Shown piece by piece: positions 1 to 8,316 of a DNA stretch of 64,000 nucleotides. The notes under the pieces were generated by a model, which was not told the origin of the DNA, made no database searches, and worked only from the letters and a program-made list of their open reading frames with translations. Source of the DNA: Gp6-AA40 sp963772955. GTDB lineage: Bacteria > Acidobacteriota > Vicinamibacteria > Vicinamibacterales > UBA2999. Location: positions 1,550,001 to 1,614,000 of the forward strand of contig CAVYZF010000009.1 in assembly GCA_963772955.1 (NCBI GenBank), read 5' to 3'. Positions within the stretch are counted from its first letter, which is position 1; each line of letters begins with the position of its first letter. Position numbers and translations under genes: made by a program.

Positions 1-1
1 C

Positions 2-445
2 GAGGTTGTTCAGACGGAGTTCAACGAGCGTCTCGGGCAGTTCTCTCCAGACGGAAAGTGGATCGCCTACCAGTCAGAAAAAACAGGTCGGTTCGAGATT
101 TACGTGCAGCCGTTTCCAGGTGCCGGAGGTGACGTTCAGGTGTCGACTGACGGTGGCACGCAGGTGAGATGGAATCCCCGCGGCGGCGAGCTGTTCTATG
201 TTGCGGCGGATGACCGCTTGATGGCAGTGCCGATCCGCGTTGGCGCAAACGCGCCGACGTTCGAGGCTGGGAGGCCGCTGTGGTTGTCGGCCACGAACAT
301 GGGTGCCGCGATCCCAGATACGAATAGACACGCGTACATGGTTTCGCCGGACGGGCAGTCATTCGTGATCAACTCGGTTCCGGCAGAAGCCAGCGCTTCG
401 GCCATCACGGTCATCCAGAACTGGAAGCCGACGGCGCGCAGGTAG
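2..445 (+). CDS. C-terminal part of a TolB/PD40-type beta-propeller protein (5' end outside window)
   Basis: The reading frame is open from base 2, so the gene starts before the window. The visible 147 residues show propeller-blade signatures: FSPDGKWIAYQS near the start, then WNPRGGELFYV and YMVSPDGQSFVINS. This is the usual tail of acidobacterial Ser/Thr kinases or TolB-like proteins, which end in a periplasmic WD40-like sensor propeller and a terminal strand such as the ITVIQNWK seen here. No kinase motif is visible, so the full architecture is inferred from family habit. It is convergent with the minus-strand PQQ dehydrogenase that ends 60 bases further on. Confidence 0.75.
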   Translation, partial: EVVQTEFNERLGQFSPDGKWIAYQSEKTGRFEIYVQPFPGAGGDVQVSTDGGTQVRWNPRGGELFYVAADDRLMAVPIRVGANAPTFEAGRPLWLSATNMGAAIPDTNRHAYMVSPDGQSFVINSVPAEASASAITVIQNWKPTARR

Positions 446-507
446 CGCCGGAGTCCGAGTGCCGTCGCCCAGCGCGCGGTGTGCTGAGCTATCTCTCCCC
501 CGAACGA

Positions 508-2682
508 CTAGCGACGATCAGGCAGCGCGAAGACATAGAGCGCTTGCCCCGTGGTCGGTACACGGATCTCCGGCGCAATCGTTGACGGCACGAGCCGCGG
601 GCTCCCGCCACCGAGCCCCGTCGTCACTGCGATGTACTGGCGGCCGTCGACGGAGAACGAAATCGGGAAACCCTGCACGGACGTCGAGAGTCGCGTGCGC
701 CACAAGACCTTGCCGGTCCGCACGTCGACCGCTTTGAACTCGCGATCGAGATCGCCCACGAACGCCACGCCACCAGCCGTTGACAGCACAGACGTCAGGA
801 ACGGTGCGCGCTGCTGGAGCGCCCAGGTCTCCTTCAGGCTGTTGACGTCGAACGCGGCGAGCTTGCCGATGTTGCCGTCTGTGCCAGGCATCTCGTAGAA
901 GCGCCGGTCTGCGCCACCGCCGCTGCCGCCACCAGCGACCTGCTCGATCTTCTGCGCGCGAATCGCGATGCAACTCTGGCTGATCGGAACAATCAGCTGG
1001 TTGGTCGCCTTGTTGTGGCTCATGGCCTGCCAGTTGTGACCACCCTCTGTGCTCGGGCAGCCGTCAATCCACTGGCCGACTTCGTGGTCGATGATGTCCG
1101 CGCGGTAGCGAGGTTCACCGGTCTTCGGATCGAAGCTCTCCCAGACGTTCTGGAACGTCCCCTCTTTGTGACCGAGATACCTGCCTGTCTTGCGATCGAG
1201 CTTCCACAGGACGGCGTCCTTGCCCATCGTGAACACGAGATTCTGTCCGCCGCTGTCGACCAGCACGCGCTCGAAGACGATGTCGAGGTCGAGTGCTTCT
1301 CCGGGGGCGTGTGAGTAGTACCAAGCCAGCTTGCCCGTATCGACGTCGAGCGCGAGCGTCGAGCTCGTGTAGAGCGCCTTGTCGAGCGTGTACATCCCGC
1401 GGCTCACCGGCATCCACGGCTTGGCCTGCGCGGTGCCCCAGAACGTGAGATTCAGATCCGGATCGTAGCTGCCGGTGATCCACGTCTCGCCTCCGGCTCG
1501 GAAGAGACTCGAGAGGCTGCCCCACGTATTGCCGCCCGGCTCGCCGTCTTTCGCCACGGTGTTGAAACGCCACAGCTGCTTGCCGGTTTCGGCGTCGTAC
1601 GCGCTGATGAAGCACTTCTGCTCGACGTACTGCTGGCAGCCGCCCATGCCCTGAATGACTTTGCCTTTGGCGACGAGCGGACCGCTGGAGCTGCCACGGC
1701 CATCCGGCATCGCCACGTCCCATGCGATGTCACCGGTGCGCGCGTTGATCGCGACGAGATGCGCGTTGCTCAGCGCAAGATACAGCTTGTCGTTGTAGAG
1801 CGTCATGCCGCGCATCGCGATATTGACGCCAAGGCGCTGCTCCCAGATCAGATCGCCGGTCTTGCCATCGATCGCCTGCACGATGCCGCCGGTGTTGTTG
1901 AGGAAGATCGTCCCGTTGTACGCGAGCGGCGAGGGTTGATTCGTTCCGCCCTCGTTCATCGGCCAGATCCACTGCAATTGCAGATCCTGGGCGTTGTCTC
2001 GTGTGATCTGTGTCAGTGGGCTATAGCTCGATGCGTACTGATCGTGCCGCAGCATCGGCCAGTCACCCTGAGCCGGGTTGCGCAGCATCTCGTCGGTGAC
2101 GCGCGCGAAGTTTTTCACCTCGCCTTTCACCGTGAGACCAGTCGGCGCCGGTTCCTGACCGCGCCCGCGTCCGGCTCCTGCAGCCGCACCTTGTGCGCCT
2201 GCGCCGCGCCCTGCTGGCGCCTGCGGGGCGGCAGCGGGCGGCGCCGCGCCACGCGCGGGAGCAGCGGCAGGTGCGGCGGCTACGGGAGCCGGACCGCCGA
2301 TCCTCACGTCCGTCGTTGGTGTGAGGGGTGTCGTGCCCGCGGCGACGCCGTTGTACTGAAGGATGTAGGCGACGATGTTCGCGTAGTTGGTTTCGGAAAG
2401 GCCGCCCGGGTTGTCTGCGGGCATCGACGTGCGAAGCAAGGTGTAGAGATCGCGCGTGCTGCGCGTACGCCATCCGCCGATGAAGCCTTCGCCGGCAAGG
2501 GGCGGCGCACCCATCAGGTCGGAGCCGTGACAAGCAGCGCAGTTCGCCTCGTAAGCCGCCTTGCCCTGAGTCGCCTGTTCCGCAGTGTACGGTCCACCCG
2601 CCGGTTGCTGACCGGAGAGCAGAACGCCCGAGGCGACGAGTGTGGCGAACGCACCCAGCAGGAAAGTGTTCTTAAGAAACAT
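508..2682 (-). CDS. PQQ-dependent dehydrogenase with N-terminal cytochrome c domain
   Basis: A 724-residue secreted quinohemoprotein. A signal peptide (MFLKNTFLLGAFATLVASGV) is followed by a heme c motif C48-A-A-C-H52, an Ala/Pro/Gly-rich linker at roughly residues 124-190, and an eight-bladed quinoprotein domain with repeated GDLIWEQRLG and GKLAWYYS type strands. It should oxidise an alcohol or sugar in the periplasm and pass electrons through its own heme. The heme domain is N-terminal here, whereas classic type II alcohol dehydrogenases carry it at the C-terminus. The start at 2682 is preferred over 2688 because GAGG lies about 8 bases upstream of it. The CHRD gene lies upstream on the same strand. 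The exact substrate cannot be read from the sequence. Confidence 0.9.
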   Translation of the reverse strand: MFLKNTFLLGAFATLVASGVLLSGQQPAGGPYTAEQATQGKAAYEANCAACHGSDLMGAPPLAGEGFIGGWRTRSTRDLYTLLRTSMPADNPGGLSETNYANIVAYILQYNGVAAGTTPLTPTTDVRIGGPAPVAAAPAAAPARGAAPPAAAPQAPAGRGAGAQGAAAGAGRGRGQEPAPTGLTVKGEVKNFARVTDEMLRNPAQGDWPMLRHDQYASSYSPLTQITRDNAQDLQLQWIWPMNEGGTNQPSPLAYNGTIFLNNTGGIVQAIDGKTGDLIWEQRLGVNIAMRGMTLYNDKLYLALSNAHLVAINARTGDIAWDVAMPDGRGSSSGPLVAKGKVIQGMGGCQQYVEQKCFISAYDAETGKQLWRFNTVAKDGEPGGNTWGSLSSLFRAGGETWITGSYDPDLNLTFWGTAQAKPWMPVSRGMYTLDKALYTSSTLALDVDTGKLAWYYSHAPGEALDLDIVFERVLVDSGGQNLVFTMGKDAVLWKLDRKTGRYLGHKEGTFQNVWESFDPKTGEPRYRADIIDHEVGQWIDGCPSTEGGHNWQAMSHNKATNQLIVPISQSCIAIRAQKIEQVAGGGSGGGADRRFYEMPGTDGNIGKLAAFDVNSLKETWALQQRAPFLTSVLSTAGGVAFVGDLDREFKAVDVRTGKVLWRTRLSTSVQGFPISFSVDGRQYIAVTTGLGGGSPRLVPSTIAPEIRVPTTGQALYVFALPDRR

Positions 2683-2699
2683 GATCATGACCTCAAGAA

Positions 2700-2750
2700 T
2701 GACTCTCGGCTCTCGGCTTTCGGAAGAACCAGAGCCCAAAGCCTAGAGCC
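2700..2750. repeat. Heptanucleotide repeat between two minus-strand genes
   Basis: Three heptamers CTCTCGG, CTCTCGG, CTTTCGG are followed by a roughly complementary run GCCCAAA, GCCTAGA, GCCTATT. The period is 7 and the arms can partly pair. This is one of several loci of this style in the window. It fills the gap between the CHRD gene and the PQQ dehydrogenase. Confidence 0.7.
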
Positions 2751-3187
2751 TATTTGAGCAACCAACCCCAGAGTGTGCTGCCGTCTGGAGGAACACCCTT
2801 CGCGGTGTGCAGTTGCACGTACAGCTTCCCCTGCTTCAGTGCTTCGACCTGTTCGGCCGTCAGATCGAGGGAACCAGAGAGCTTGCCGCTGGCGGCCTGA
2901 GTCACCGTGAGGTCGGAGATGGCTGCGCCGCGTGCGCCCTTGGCGATGCCGCGATGGAGTCGAGCCACAGTGGCCGGACCGGCCAGGCCATCGAACGCAC
3001 CGGAGATCGTCAGTTTGCGGCCCGACAGCGTGGCGGTGGCGGATCCTTTGCCAGTCACGTTGGGCCGATCGGTCGGCGTGGTCGGCACCCATCCCAGCCG
3101 GGCCGTATAAGTCTCCGTGCCCTGAGCCTTCAACGGTACGGAAACGACGAACGCGGCCAGCGTAATCGCAAGAGCGAGACGAATCAT
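2750..3187 (-). CDS. Secreted CHRD-domain protein
   Basis: A 145-residue protein with a signal peptide (MIRLALAITLAAFVVSVPLKAQG) and a single CHRD (chordin-like) domain. Visible landmarks are the GKGSATATLSG strand, VARLHRGIAKG and the terminal KLYVQLHTAKGVPPDG segment, all typical of bacterial CHRD proteins. The length fits a one-domain secreted member. GAGG sits 6 bases before the ATG at 3187. It precedes the PQQ dehydrogenase on the same strand, separated by a repeat, so the two may share a transcript. The role of bacterial CHRD domains is not established. Confidence 0.85.
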   Translation of the reverse strand: MIRLALAITLAAFVVSVPLKAQGTETYTARLGWVPTTPTDRPNVTGKGSATATLSGRKLTISGAFDGLAGPATVARLHRGIAKGARGAAISDLTVTQAASGKLSGSLDLTAEQVEALKQGKLYVQLHTAKGVPPDGSTLWGWLLK

Positions 3188-3297
3188 CTTGTACCTCGGA
3201 GACGTCCCTCGACATCGCTTGGGATGCCCTGAGCGATAGTCGAAAGGGCGCGCGTATCTTACAATGTTGCCGCTGAACCCTGAACCTCCCGTAGTTG

Positions 3298-3361
3298 GTA
3301 GGCCGGGTCCTGTTCTTTGACCCGGCAGACATGGCGGGTCTAAGGAACGAGACCGCCCTAC
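3298..3361. repeat. Double-hairpin palindromic element upstream of the molybdopterin dehydrogenase
   Basis: Two adjacent inverted repeats. GCCGGGTC (3302-3309) pairs perfectly with GACCCGGC (3319-3326). GGCGGGTC (3333-3340) pairs with GACCGCC (3351-3357) with one bulge. The whole element begins GTAG-like and ends CCTACG. A close copy of the first hairpin lies at 29150-29173, which suggests a dispersed repeat family rather than a gene-specific operator. Confidence 0.7.
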
Positions 3362-3384
3362 GTCGGTTACCTCAAAGGATCACG

Positions 3385-5601
3385 ATGACGAAGAACCCCG
3401 CGTTCACGCTCGATCGACGGTCGTTCCTGCGTGTGTCGGCGTTGGCCGGCGGCGGCATGCTCGTGGCCGCGTATCTCGATCCCGTTGCGCGGCTCGTCGC
3501 GCAGGGACCAGGACAGGCCTTCATACCGAGTGCCTTCATCAAGATCACACCCGACAACGTCATCACCATCGTCTCGAAGAATCCGGAGATTGGTCAGGGC
3601 ATCAAGACGGCGCTGCCGATGATCCTCGCCGACGAGCTCGGAGTGCCGTGGGCGGGCATCACGATCGAGCAGGCCGACCTCGACGAGACGAAGTATGGCC
3701 GGCAGAACGCCGGTGGAAGCACGGCGACGCCGACCAATTGGGATCCGCTGCGGCAGGTGGCCGCGTCGATTCGCGAGATGTTGATCGCGGCTGCGGCGCA
3801 GGAGTGGAATGTGCCCGCGGCAGACCTTGTCGCCGCCGATGCGCGCGTGTTGCACAAGGCCAGCGGCAGGACCAGGACCTACGGTGAGCTCGCGTCACGC
3901 GCGGCGACGATGACGCCGCCGGACATGGCGAAGGTAAGGCTCAAGCCGGCCGGCGAGTACAAAATCATCGGCACCTTCACGCGCGGTGTGGACAACGCGC
4001 GTATTGTCACTGGTCAGCCGACGTACGGCATCGACCTCACGCTCCCCGGGATGTTGTGGGCCGTGTATGAGAAGTGTCCCGTGTACGGTGGCAAGGTCGT
4101 CAGCGCGAATTACGACCAGATCAAAGCGATGCCCGGTGTGCGGCATTGCTTCGCGGTCACCGGTACGGACGACCTGCGCGGTCTGATGCCGGGCGTCGCG
4201 ATTGTCGCCGACAGCTGGTGGCAGGCGAAGACCGCGCGCGAGAAGCTGCAGGTGCAGTGGAACGAAGGCGTGACCGCGCAACAGAGCAGCGAGGGGTGGG
4301 CGCGTCAGGCGAAGGAACTCTCCACGCAGAAGCCTGGCTTCCCGCTGCGGCTCGATGGCAACGCAGAGCAGGCGTTCGCCGGCGCGGCGAAGGTCGTCGA
4401 AGCCGCGTACGACTATCCGTTTATCTCGCACGCACCGCTCGAGCCGCAGAACTGCACGGCGCACTGGCACGACGGCAAGATGGAAATCTGGGCGCCGACG
4501 CAGACGCCCGCGAACGGACGCCAGCTCGTCGCGACCGCACTTGGCATTCCCGAGTCGAACATCACGATCCATATCCAGCGCGCCGGCGGCGGATTTGGCC
4601 GTCGTCTCACCAACGACTACATGGGCGAAGCCGCGGCCATCACCAAGCAGATCGGTGTACCTGTGAAGGTGCTGTGGACGCGCGAAGACGACATGCGGCA
4701 CGACCACTATCGTCCCGGCGGCTTCCACTTCCTCAAAGCCGGTGTCGATGCGTCGGGCAGGCTCGTGGCCTGGCGCAATCACTTTGTCAGCTACGGTGAC
4801 AACGCCAAGGGCGAGCAGGGCTTCTCCAACTCGGCGAACATCCCGGGCGTCGAGTTCCCGGCACGCTTCATCCCGAACTACGACTTCCAGGCCACGCTGA
4901 TGGCGCTCGGCGTGCCGACCGGCGCGCATCGGGCACCACGCAGCAACGCCTTCTCATTCGTGTTCAATTCGTTCATCGACGAAGTCGCGATCGCCGCGGG
5001 CAAGGATCCACTCGCGTTCCGTCTCGAGATGCTGGCGACGCCGCTCTTCCCGGATCCGGCGCAGGGAGGCAACGGTTTCGATCACGTGCGCGCGCGCGGT
5101 GTCCTCGAAGACGTTCGAGATCGCTCGGGCTGGGGCCAGCGAACCTTGCCGAAGGGAACGGCGCTGGGTGTCGGCTTCCAGTACAGCCACCGCGGTTACT
5201 TCGCCAACGTCGCCGAGGTCAGCGTCGACAACCTCAATCGCGTGAAGGTCAACAAGGTGTGGGTCGCGGGTGACATCGGACGGCAGATCGTGAACATGAG
5301 CAGCGCGACCAACCAGTGCCAGGGTGGCGTGGTCGAAGGCATGAGTCACTTGATGGGTTGGGAGATCTCGATTGCCGGCGGCAAGGCTGTGCAGAGCAAC
5401 TTCAATCAGTACCCGACGGTCCGCATCCCGCAAGCGCCCGAGGTTGATGTTCACTTCGTCGTTACCAACAATCCGCCGACCGGCCTCGGTGAGCCAGCAC
5501 TGCCGCCGACGATTCCGGCTCTTGCGAATGCCATCTTCGCCGCGACCGGTAAGCGGATCCGTTCGCTGCCTATCTCGAAGCAGGGCTTCCGCTGGGCCTG
5601 A
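3385..5601 (+). CDS. Molybdopterin-binding subunit of a xanthine dehydrogenase-family oxidoreductase (IorB-like)
   Basis: A 738-residue protein of the isoquinoline 1-oxidoreductase beta / aldehyde oxidase group. It begins with a twin-arginine signal (DRRSFLRVSALAGG), so it is exported folded with its cofactor. Family landmarks are SKNPEIGQG, GAHRAPRSNAFSF and, near the end, GLGEPALPP, whose Glu corresponds to the catalytic glutamate of the family. The start at 3385 follows AAAGGA; upstream in-frame codons run through a palindromic repeat and are unlikely to be translated. Family members normally work with a small 2Fe-2S subunit (IorA) encoded next door; none is visible on either side. Electron transfer may use a remote subunit or a cytochrome. 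It hydroxylates an N-heterocycle or aldehyde; the substrate is unknown. Confidence 0.9.
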   Translation: MTKNPAFTLDRRSFLRVSALAGGGMLVAAYLDPVARLVAQGPGQAFIPSAFIKITPDNVITIVSKNPEIGQGIKTALPMILADELGVPWAGITIEQADLDETKYGRQNAGGSTATPTNWDPLRQVAASIREMLIAAAAQEWNVPAADLVAADARVLHKASGRTRTYGELASRAATMTPPDMAKVRLKPAGEYKIIGTFTRGVDNARIVTGQPTYGIDLTLPGMLWAVYEKCPVYGGKVVSANYDQIKAMPGVRHCFAVTGTDDLRGLMPGVAIVADSWWQAKTAREKLQVQWNEGVTAQQSSEGWARQAKELSTQKPGFPLRLDGNAEQAFAGAAKVVEAAYDYPFISHAPLEPQNCTAHWHDGKMEIWAPTQTPANGRQLVATALGIPESNITIHIQRAGGGFGRRLTNDYMGEAAAITKQIGVPVKVLWTREDDMRHDHYRPGGFHFLKAGVDASGRLVAWRNHFVSYGDNAKGEQGFSNSANIPGVEFPARFIPNYDFQATLMALGVPTGAHRAPRSNAFSFVFNSFIDEVAIAAGKDPLAFRLEMLATPLFPDPAQGGNGFDHVRARGVLEDVRDRSGWGQRTLPKGTALGVGFQYSHRGYFANVAEVSVDNLNRVKVNKVWVAGDIGRQIVNMSSATNQCQGGVVEGMSHLMGWEISIAGGKAVQSNFNQYPTVRIPQAPEVDVHFVVTNNPPTGLGEPALPPTIPALANAIFAATGKRIRSLPISKQGFRWA

Positions 5602-5742
5602 TCAATTGTTGAATGGTCGATCTTTGATTGATGAGTAGTTGTTGATCGTTGATTGGCTGATTGTTGATTTGTTCTCAATCCTCAATCGACAATCAATAAT
5701 CAACAGCGAATCACCAATCAAAGATCAGTCCTCAACAATTCC
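5602..5742. repeat. AT-rich heptanucleotide repeat forming a long palindrome
   Basis: About 140 bases built from heptamers such as GTTGATT and, on the distal arm, CTCAATC and GACAATC. The ends are inverted copies: 5604-5612 pairs with 5732-5740 (9 of 9), and 5619-5630 pairs with 5715-5726 (12 of 12). The base composition contrasts sharply with the flanking GC-rich genes. It separates the molybdopterin dehydrogenase stop from the GTG start of NDH-2. Confidence 0.85.
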
Positions 5743-6999
5743 GTGGTACCCCACATCGTCATCATCGGCGGCGGCTTTGGCGGGCTGTCCGCCGCTCGGG
5801 CTCTTCGCAACGCCGACGTTCGCGTCACGCTGATCGATCGGCGCAACCATCACGTCTTCCAGCCGCTCCTGTATCAGGTCGCGACCGCGACGCTGTCTCC
5901 GGGCGACATCGCCGCGCCAATCCGCTGGATTCTGCGCAACATCGCCAACGTCAAGGTGCTGCTGGCGAACGCGACGCGTATCGATGTGGCCGCGAAGCGC
6001 ATCGAGCTTTCTGAGGGCGGGTCACTCGACTACGACTGGTTGATCGTGGCCACCGGTTCGAAGCACGCGTACTTCGGTCACACCGATTGGGAGCCGAACG
6101 CGCCGGGACTGAAGACGCTCGAGGATGCCATCGGGATCAGGCGGCGCATTCTGATCGCGTTCGAGCGCGCCGAGCGCGAGGACGACGATCGTCGTCAGCA
6201 TGGGCTGCTGACGTTTGTGATCGTCGGCGGAGGCCCAACCGGTGTCGAGCTGGCGGGGACGCTGGCCGAGATCGCGCGGCAGACGCTGCGCGACGAGTTC
6301 CGCAACATCGATACGGCGCGCGCCCGCATTCTGCTGGTCGAAGCAGGGCCGACGATCCTGCAAACATTTCCCGAGAAGCTGCGCAACGCCGCACGCGCCT
6401 CGCTCGTGCGCCTTGGCATCGACGTGCGCGAAGGCGTGGCTGTCACCGCGGTCGATTCACACGGGGTCATGATCGGGTCTGAGCGCGTCGATGCAGGGAC
6501 GGTGCTCTGGGCGGCCGGCGTTGCGGCATCGTCGGTCGTGAAGACGCTCGGCGTGCCGGTCGATCGGGCGGGGCGCGTTGTCGTCGAGCCCGATCTGTCG
6601 ATCCCCGGTCACCCGGAGGTCTTCGTCGTCGGCGATGCGGCCGCGTTCACGCACCAGGACGGCAAGCTGCTGCCTGGAGTGGCGCAGACGGCGATGCAGG
6701 GTGCCAGTCATGCGGCGAAGAACATCCTTCGACGGCTGCGTGGTCAGCCGACGACAAAGTTCGTGTATCGCGATCTCGGCAGCATGGCGATCGTGGGCCG
6801 GCGTGCCGCCATCAGCGATCTCGGCTGGATAAAGCTGTCCGGCGTGATGGCGTGGCTGTCCTGGCTGTTCCTGCACATATTCATGCTCGTGGGCTTTCGA
6901 AATCGCGTTGTCGTCCTCTTCGAGTGGGCGGTGGCCTATTTCACGTTTCAGCGAGGTGCCCGGCTGATTACGGGCGACACGAGAACCACACGGTTCTGA
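5743..6999 (+). CDS. ndh: Type II NADH dehydrogenase (NAD(P)/FAD-dependent oxidoreductase)
   Basis: A 418-residue single-subunit NDH-2. The N-terminal Rossmann motif IIGGGFGGLSAARAL binds FAD, and the second dinucleotide motif VIVGGGPTGVELAG around residues 155-170 binds NADH. VFVVGDAAAF near residue 300 is the FAD-contacting GD motif, and the C-terminal amphipathic and hydrophobic segment (MAWLSWLFLHIFMLVGF) anchors it to the inner face of the membrane. It passes electrons from NADH to quinone without proton pumping. The GTG start directly abuts the repeat upstream, and no clear ribosome site is visible. The next gene starts 32 bases beyond the stop. Confidence 0.92.
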   Translation: MVPHIVIIGGGFGGLSAARALRNADVRVTLIDRRNHHVFQPLLYQVATATLSPGDIAAPIRWILRNIANVKVLLANATRIDVAAKRIELSEGGSLDYDWLIVATGSKHAYFGHTDWEPNAPGLKTLEDAIGIRRRILIAFERAEREDDDRRQHGLLTFVIVGGGPTGVELAGTLAEIARQTLRDEFRNIDTARARILLVEAGPTILQTFPEKLRNAARASLVRLGIDVREGVAVTAVDSHGVMIGSERVDAGTVLWAAGVAASSVVKTLGVPVDRAGRVVVEPDLSIPGHPEVFVVGDAAAFTHQDGKLLPGVAQTAMQGASHAAKNILRRLRGQPTTKFVYRDLGSMAIVGRRAAISDLGWIKLSGVMAWLSWLFLHIFMLVGFRNRVVVLFEWAVAYFTFQRGARLITGDTRTTRF

Positions 7000-7031
7000 G
7001 TATCATGTCGGCACGATTCAAGGAGCGACCT

Positions 7032-8033
7032 ATGCGAGCACAGCCCATATCGGTCCTCGTCGCGCTGTTCATCGGAGTTGTTGCGCTTCCCACCCTGGCC
7101 CTCGCTCAGTCCACATCGAAGTCGCCGCGCACGCCGTGGGGCGATCCCGATCTGCAGGGTGACTGGACCAGCCAGAGCGAGCTTGGTGTCCCGTTCGAGC
7201 GCCCCGCCGAATTCGGTACGCGCCAGGAGCTGAGTGATGAGGAGTTCACGAAGGCGGCGCAGCGGCTGAGCGCCGAGCGCGATCGCGACAACGCCGAGTT
7301 CGATCTCGAGTCGGCCGATCGCAGTAACGCCGGCGCCGTCGGCTCGGCAACGTCGCCGCCACCGCACTGGCTCGAACGTGGGAATGCCTCACGGCGAACG
7401 TCGATGGTCATCGATCCGCCCGATGGGCGCGTACCCGCGATCACCGCAGACGCCCGCGCTCGCATACAACGCCAGGTTCGCGGCAGCTTTGGCAACGGTC
7501 CCTTCAATGGCCCGAAGGACTTCACGCTCTACGATCGCTGCATTACACGCGGCGTGCCCGGCTCGATGTTTCCCGCCGTCTACAACGCGAACACGCGTAT
7601 CGTCCAGGGGCCGGGCTTCGTCGCGATCACCTACGAGATGATTCACGAAACGCGCATCATCCCGGTTGATGGCCGCGAGCACATCGCGTCAGACATCCGC
7701 CAGTATCACGGCGATTCGCGCGGCCGGTGGGAAGGCGACACGCTCGTCGTGGATGTGCGCAATTTCAGTGATGCGGTGAACTACCGTGGAGCAGGCCAGA
7801 ATTTGCATCTGGTCGAGCGGTTCACCAGAGTCGGCGCGAACGATCTGCGGTACGAGGTGACCGTTGACGACGCGACGACGTTCGCGAAGCCATGGACGGC
7901 CGCGCTCAATCTGAAGACGCAGCCGGAAGCGATGTTCGAATACGCGTGCCACGAAGGGAACCACGCGATGTTCAACATGCTGAGCGCCGCACGCGCGGCG
8001 GAGAAGACCTCGGAGTCGGGATCGACGAGGTAG
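7032..8033 (+). CDS. Secreted PDLQG/WEGDTLVV-family protein (paralog 1)
   Basis: A 333-residue exported protein of unknown function. The start is fixed by AGGAG six bases before the ATG and by the signal peptide MRAQPISVLVALFIGVVALP. Landmarks in order are TPWGDPDLQGDWT, MVIDPPDGRVPAIT, YDRCITRGVPGSM, RGRWEGDTLVVDVRNF, a VTVDD strand and the terminal YACHEGNHAMFNMLSAAR. The same landmarks recur in the genes at 26303, 28293 and 48056 and, more distantly, in families A and B of the two MBL cassettes. The two conserved Cys (RCITRG and YACHEGN) may form a disulfide. No enzyme motif is recognised. It lies downstream of NDH-2, possibly as a separate transcript. Confidence 0.85.
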   Translation: MRAQPISVLVALFIGVVALPTLALAQSTSKSPRTPWGDPDLQGDWTSQSELGVPFERPAEFGTRQELSDEEFTKAAQRLSAERDRDNAEFDLESADRSNAGAVGSATSPPPHWLERGNASRRTSMVIDPPDGRVPAITADARARIQRQVRGSFGNGPFNGPKDFTLYDRCITRGVPGSMFPAVYNANTRIVQGPGFVAITYEMIHETRIIPVDGREHIASDIRQYHGDSRGRWEGDTLVVDVRNFSDAVNYRGAGQNLHLVERFTRVGANDLRYEVTVDDATTFAKPWTAALNLKTQPEAMFEYACHEGNHAMFNMLSAARAAEKTSESGSTR

Positions 8034-8047
8034 TGTCCGCCTACCGC

Positions 8048-8302
8048 CTACTGCTTGTCCACCACCACGCGTCCCTTTTCGTTTTCGTACACGTGGTATC
8101 GGTTGCCGTCCTTGCAGGACGCGATGTAGTCGTTGTCCTTTTGCGTCTTCACTCCGACGACCTCGCCGCACGGCTGCCCGTGAAGCGCGATCACTGCGGT
8201 GAGGTCCTTCTTGAGCGCTTCCTCGTCCTGAGCGAACGAAGGCGCAGCCAGCACCCCGGCAAAAAGAAGCGAGTAGGCGAATATCCGAATTCGTCTGTTC
8301 AT
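8048..8302 (-). CDS. Small secreted protein of unknown function
   Basis: An 84-residue protein with a signal peptide (MNRRIRIFAYSLLFAGVLAAPSFAQ) and a mature part of about 60 residues containing two Cys (GQPCGEVVG and IASCKDGNRYHVYEN), a possible disulfide pair. AGGAG lies 5 bases before the ATG at 8302, which decides this start over the upstream ATG at 8320. It follows the proline-rich lipoprotein gene by about 15 bases and is probably co-transcribed with it. It is convergent with the gene ending at 8033. No family is recognised. Confidence 0.7.
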   Translation of the reverse strand: MNRRIRIFAYSLLFAGVLAAPSFAQDEEALKKDLTAVIALHGQPCGEVVGVKTQKDNDYIASCKDGNRYHVYENEKGRVVVDKQ

Positions 8303-8316
8303 AGTTTCTCCTGCGT

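Noticed and set aside
1759..2757. Long plus-strand open frame (332 codons) opposite the PQQ dehydrogenase
   Set aside because: Arg/Ala-rich translation without domains, fully antisense to a gene with clear cytochrome and quinoprotein motifs; a typical high-GC shadow frame.
3895..4929. Minus-strand frame of 344 codons opposite the molybdopterin dehydrogenase
   Set aside because: No recognisable motif, Arg/His-rich; the plus strand carries the family signatures over the same bases.
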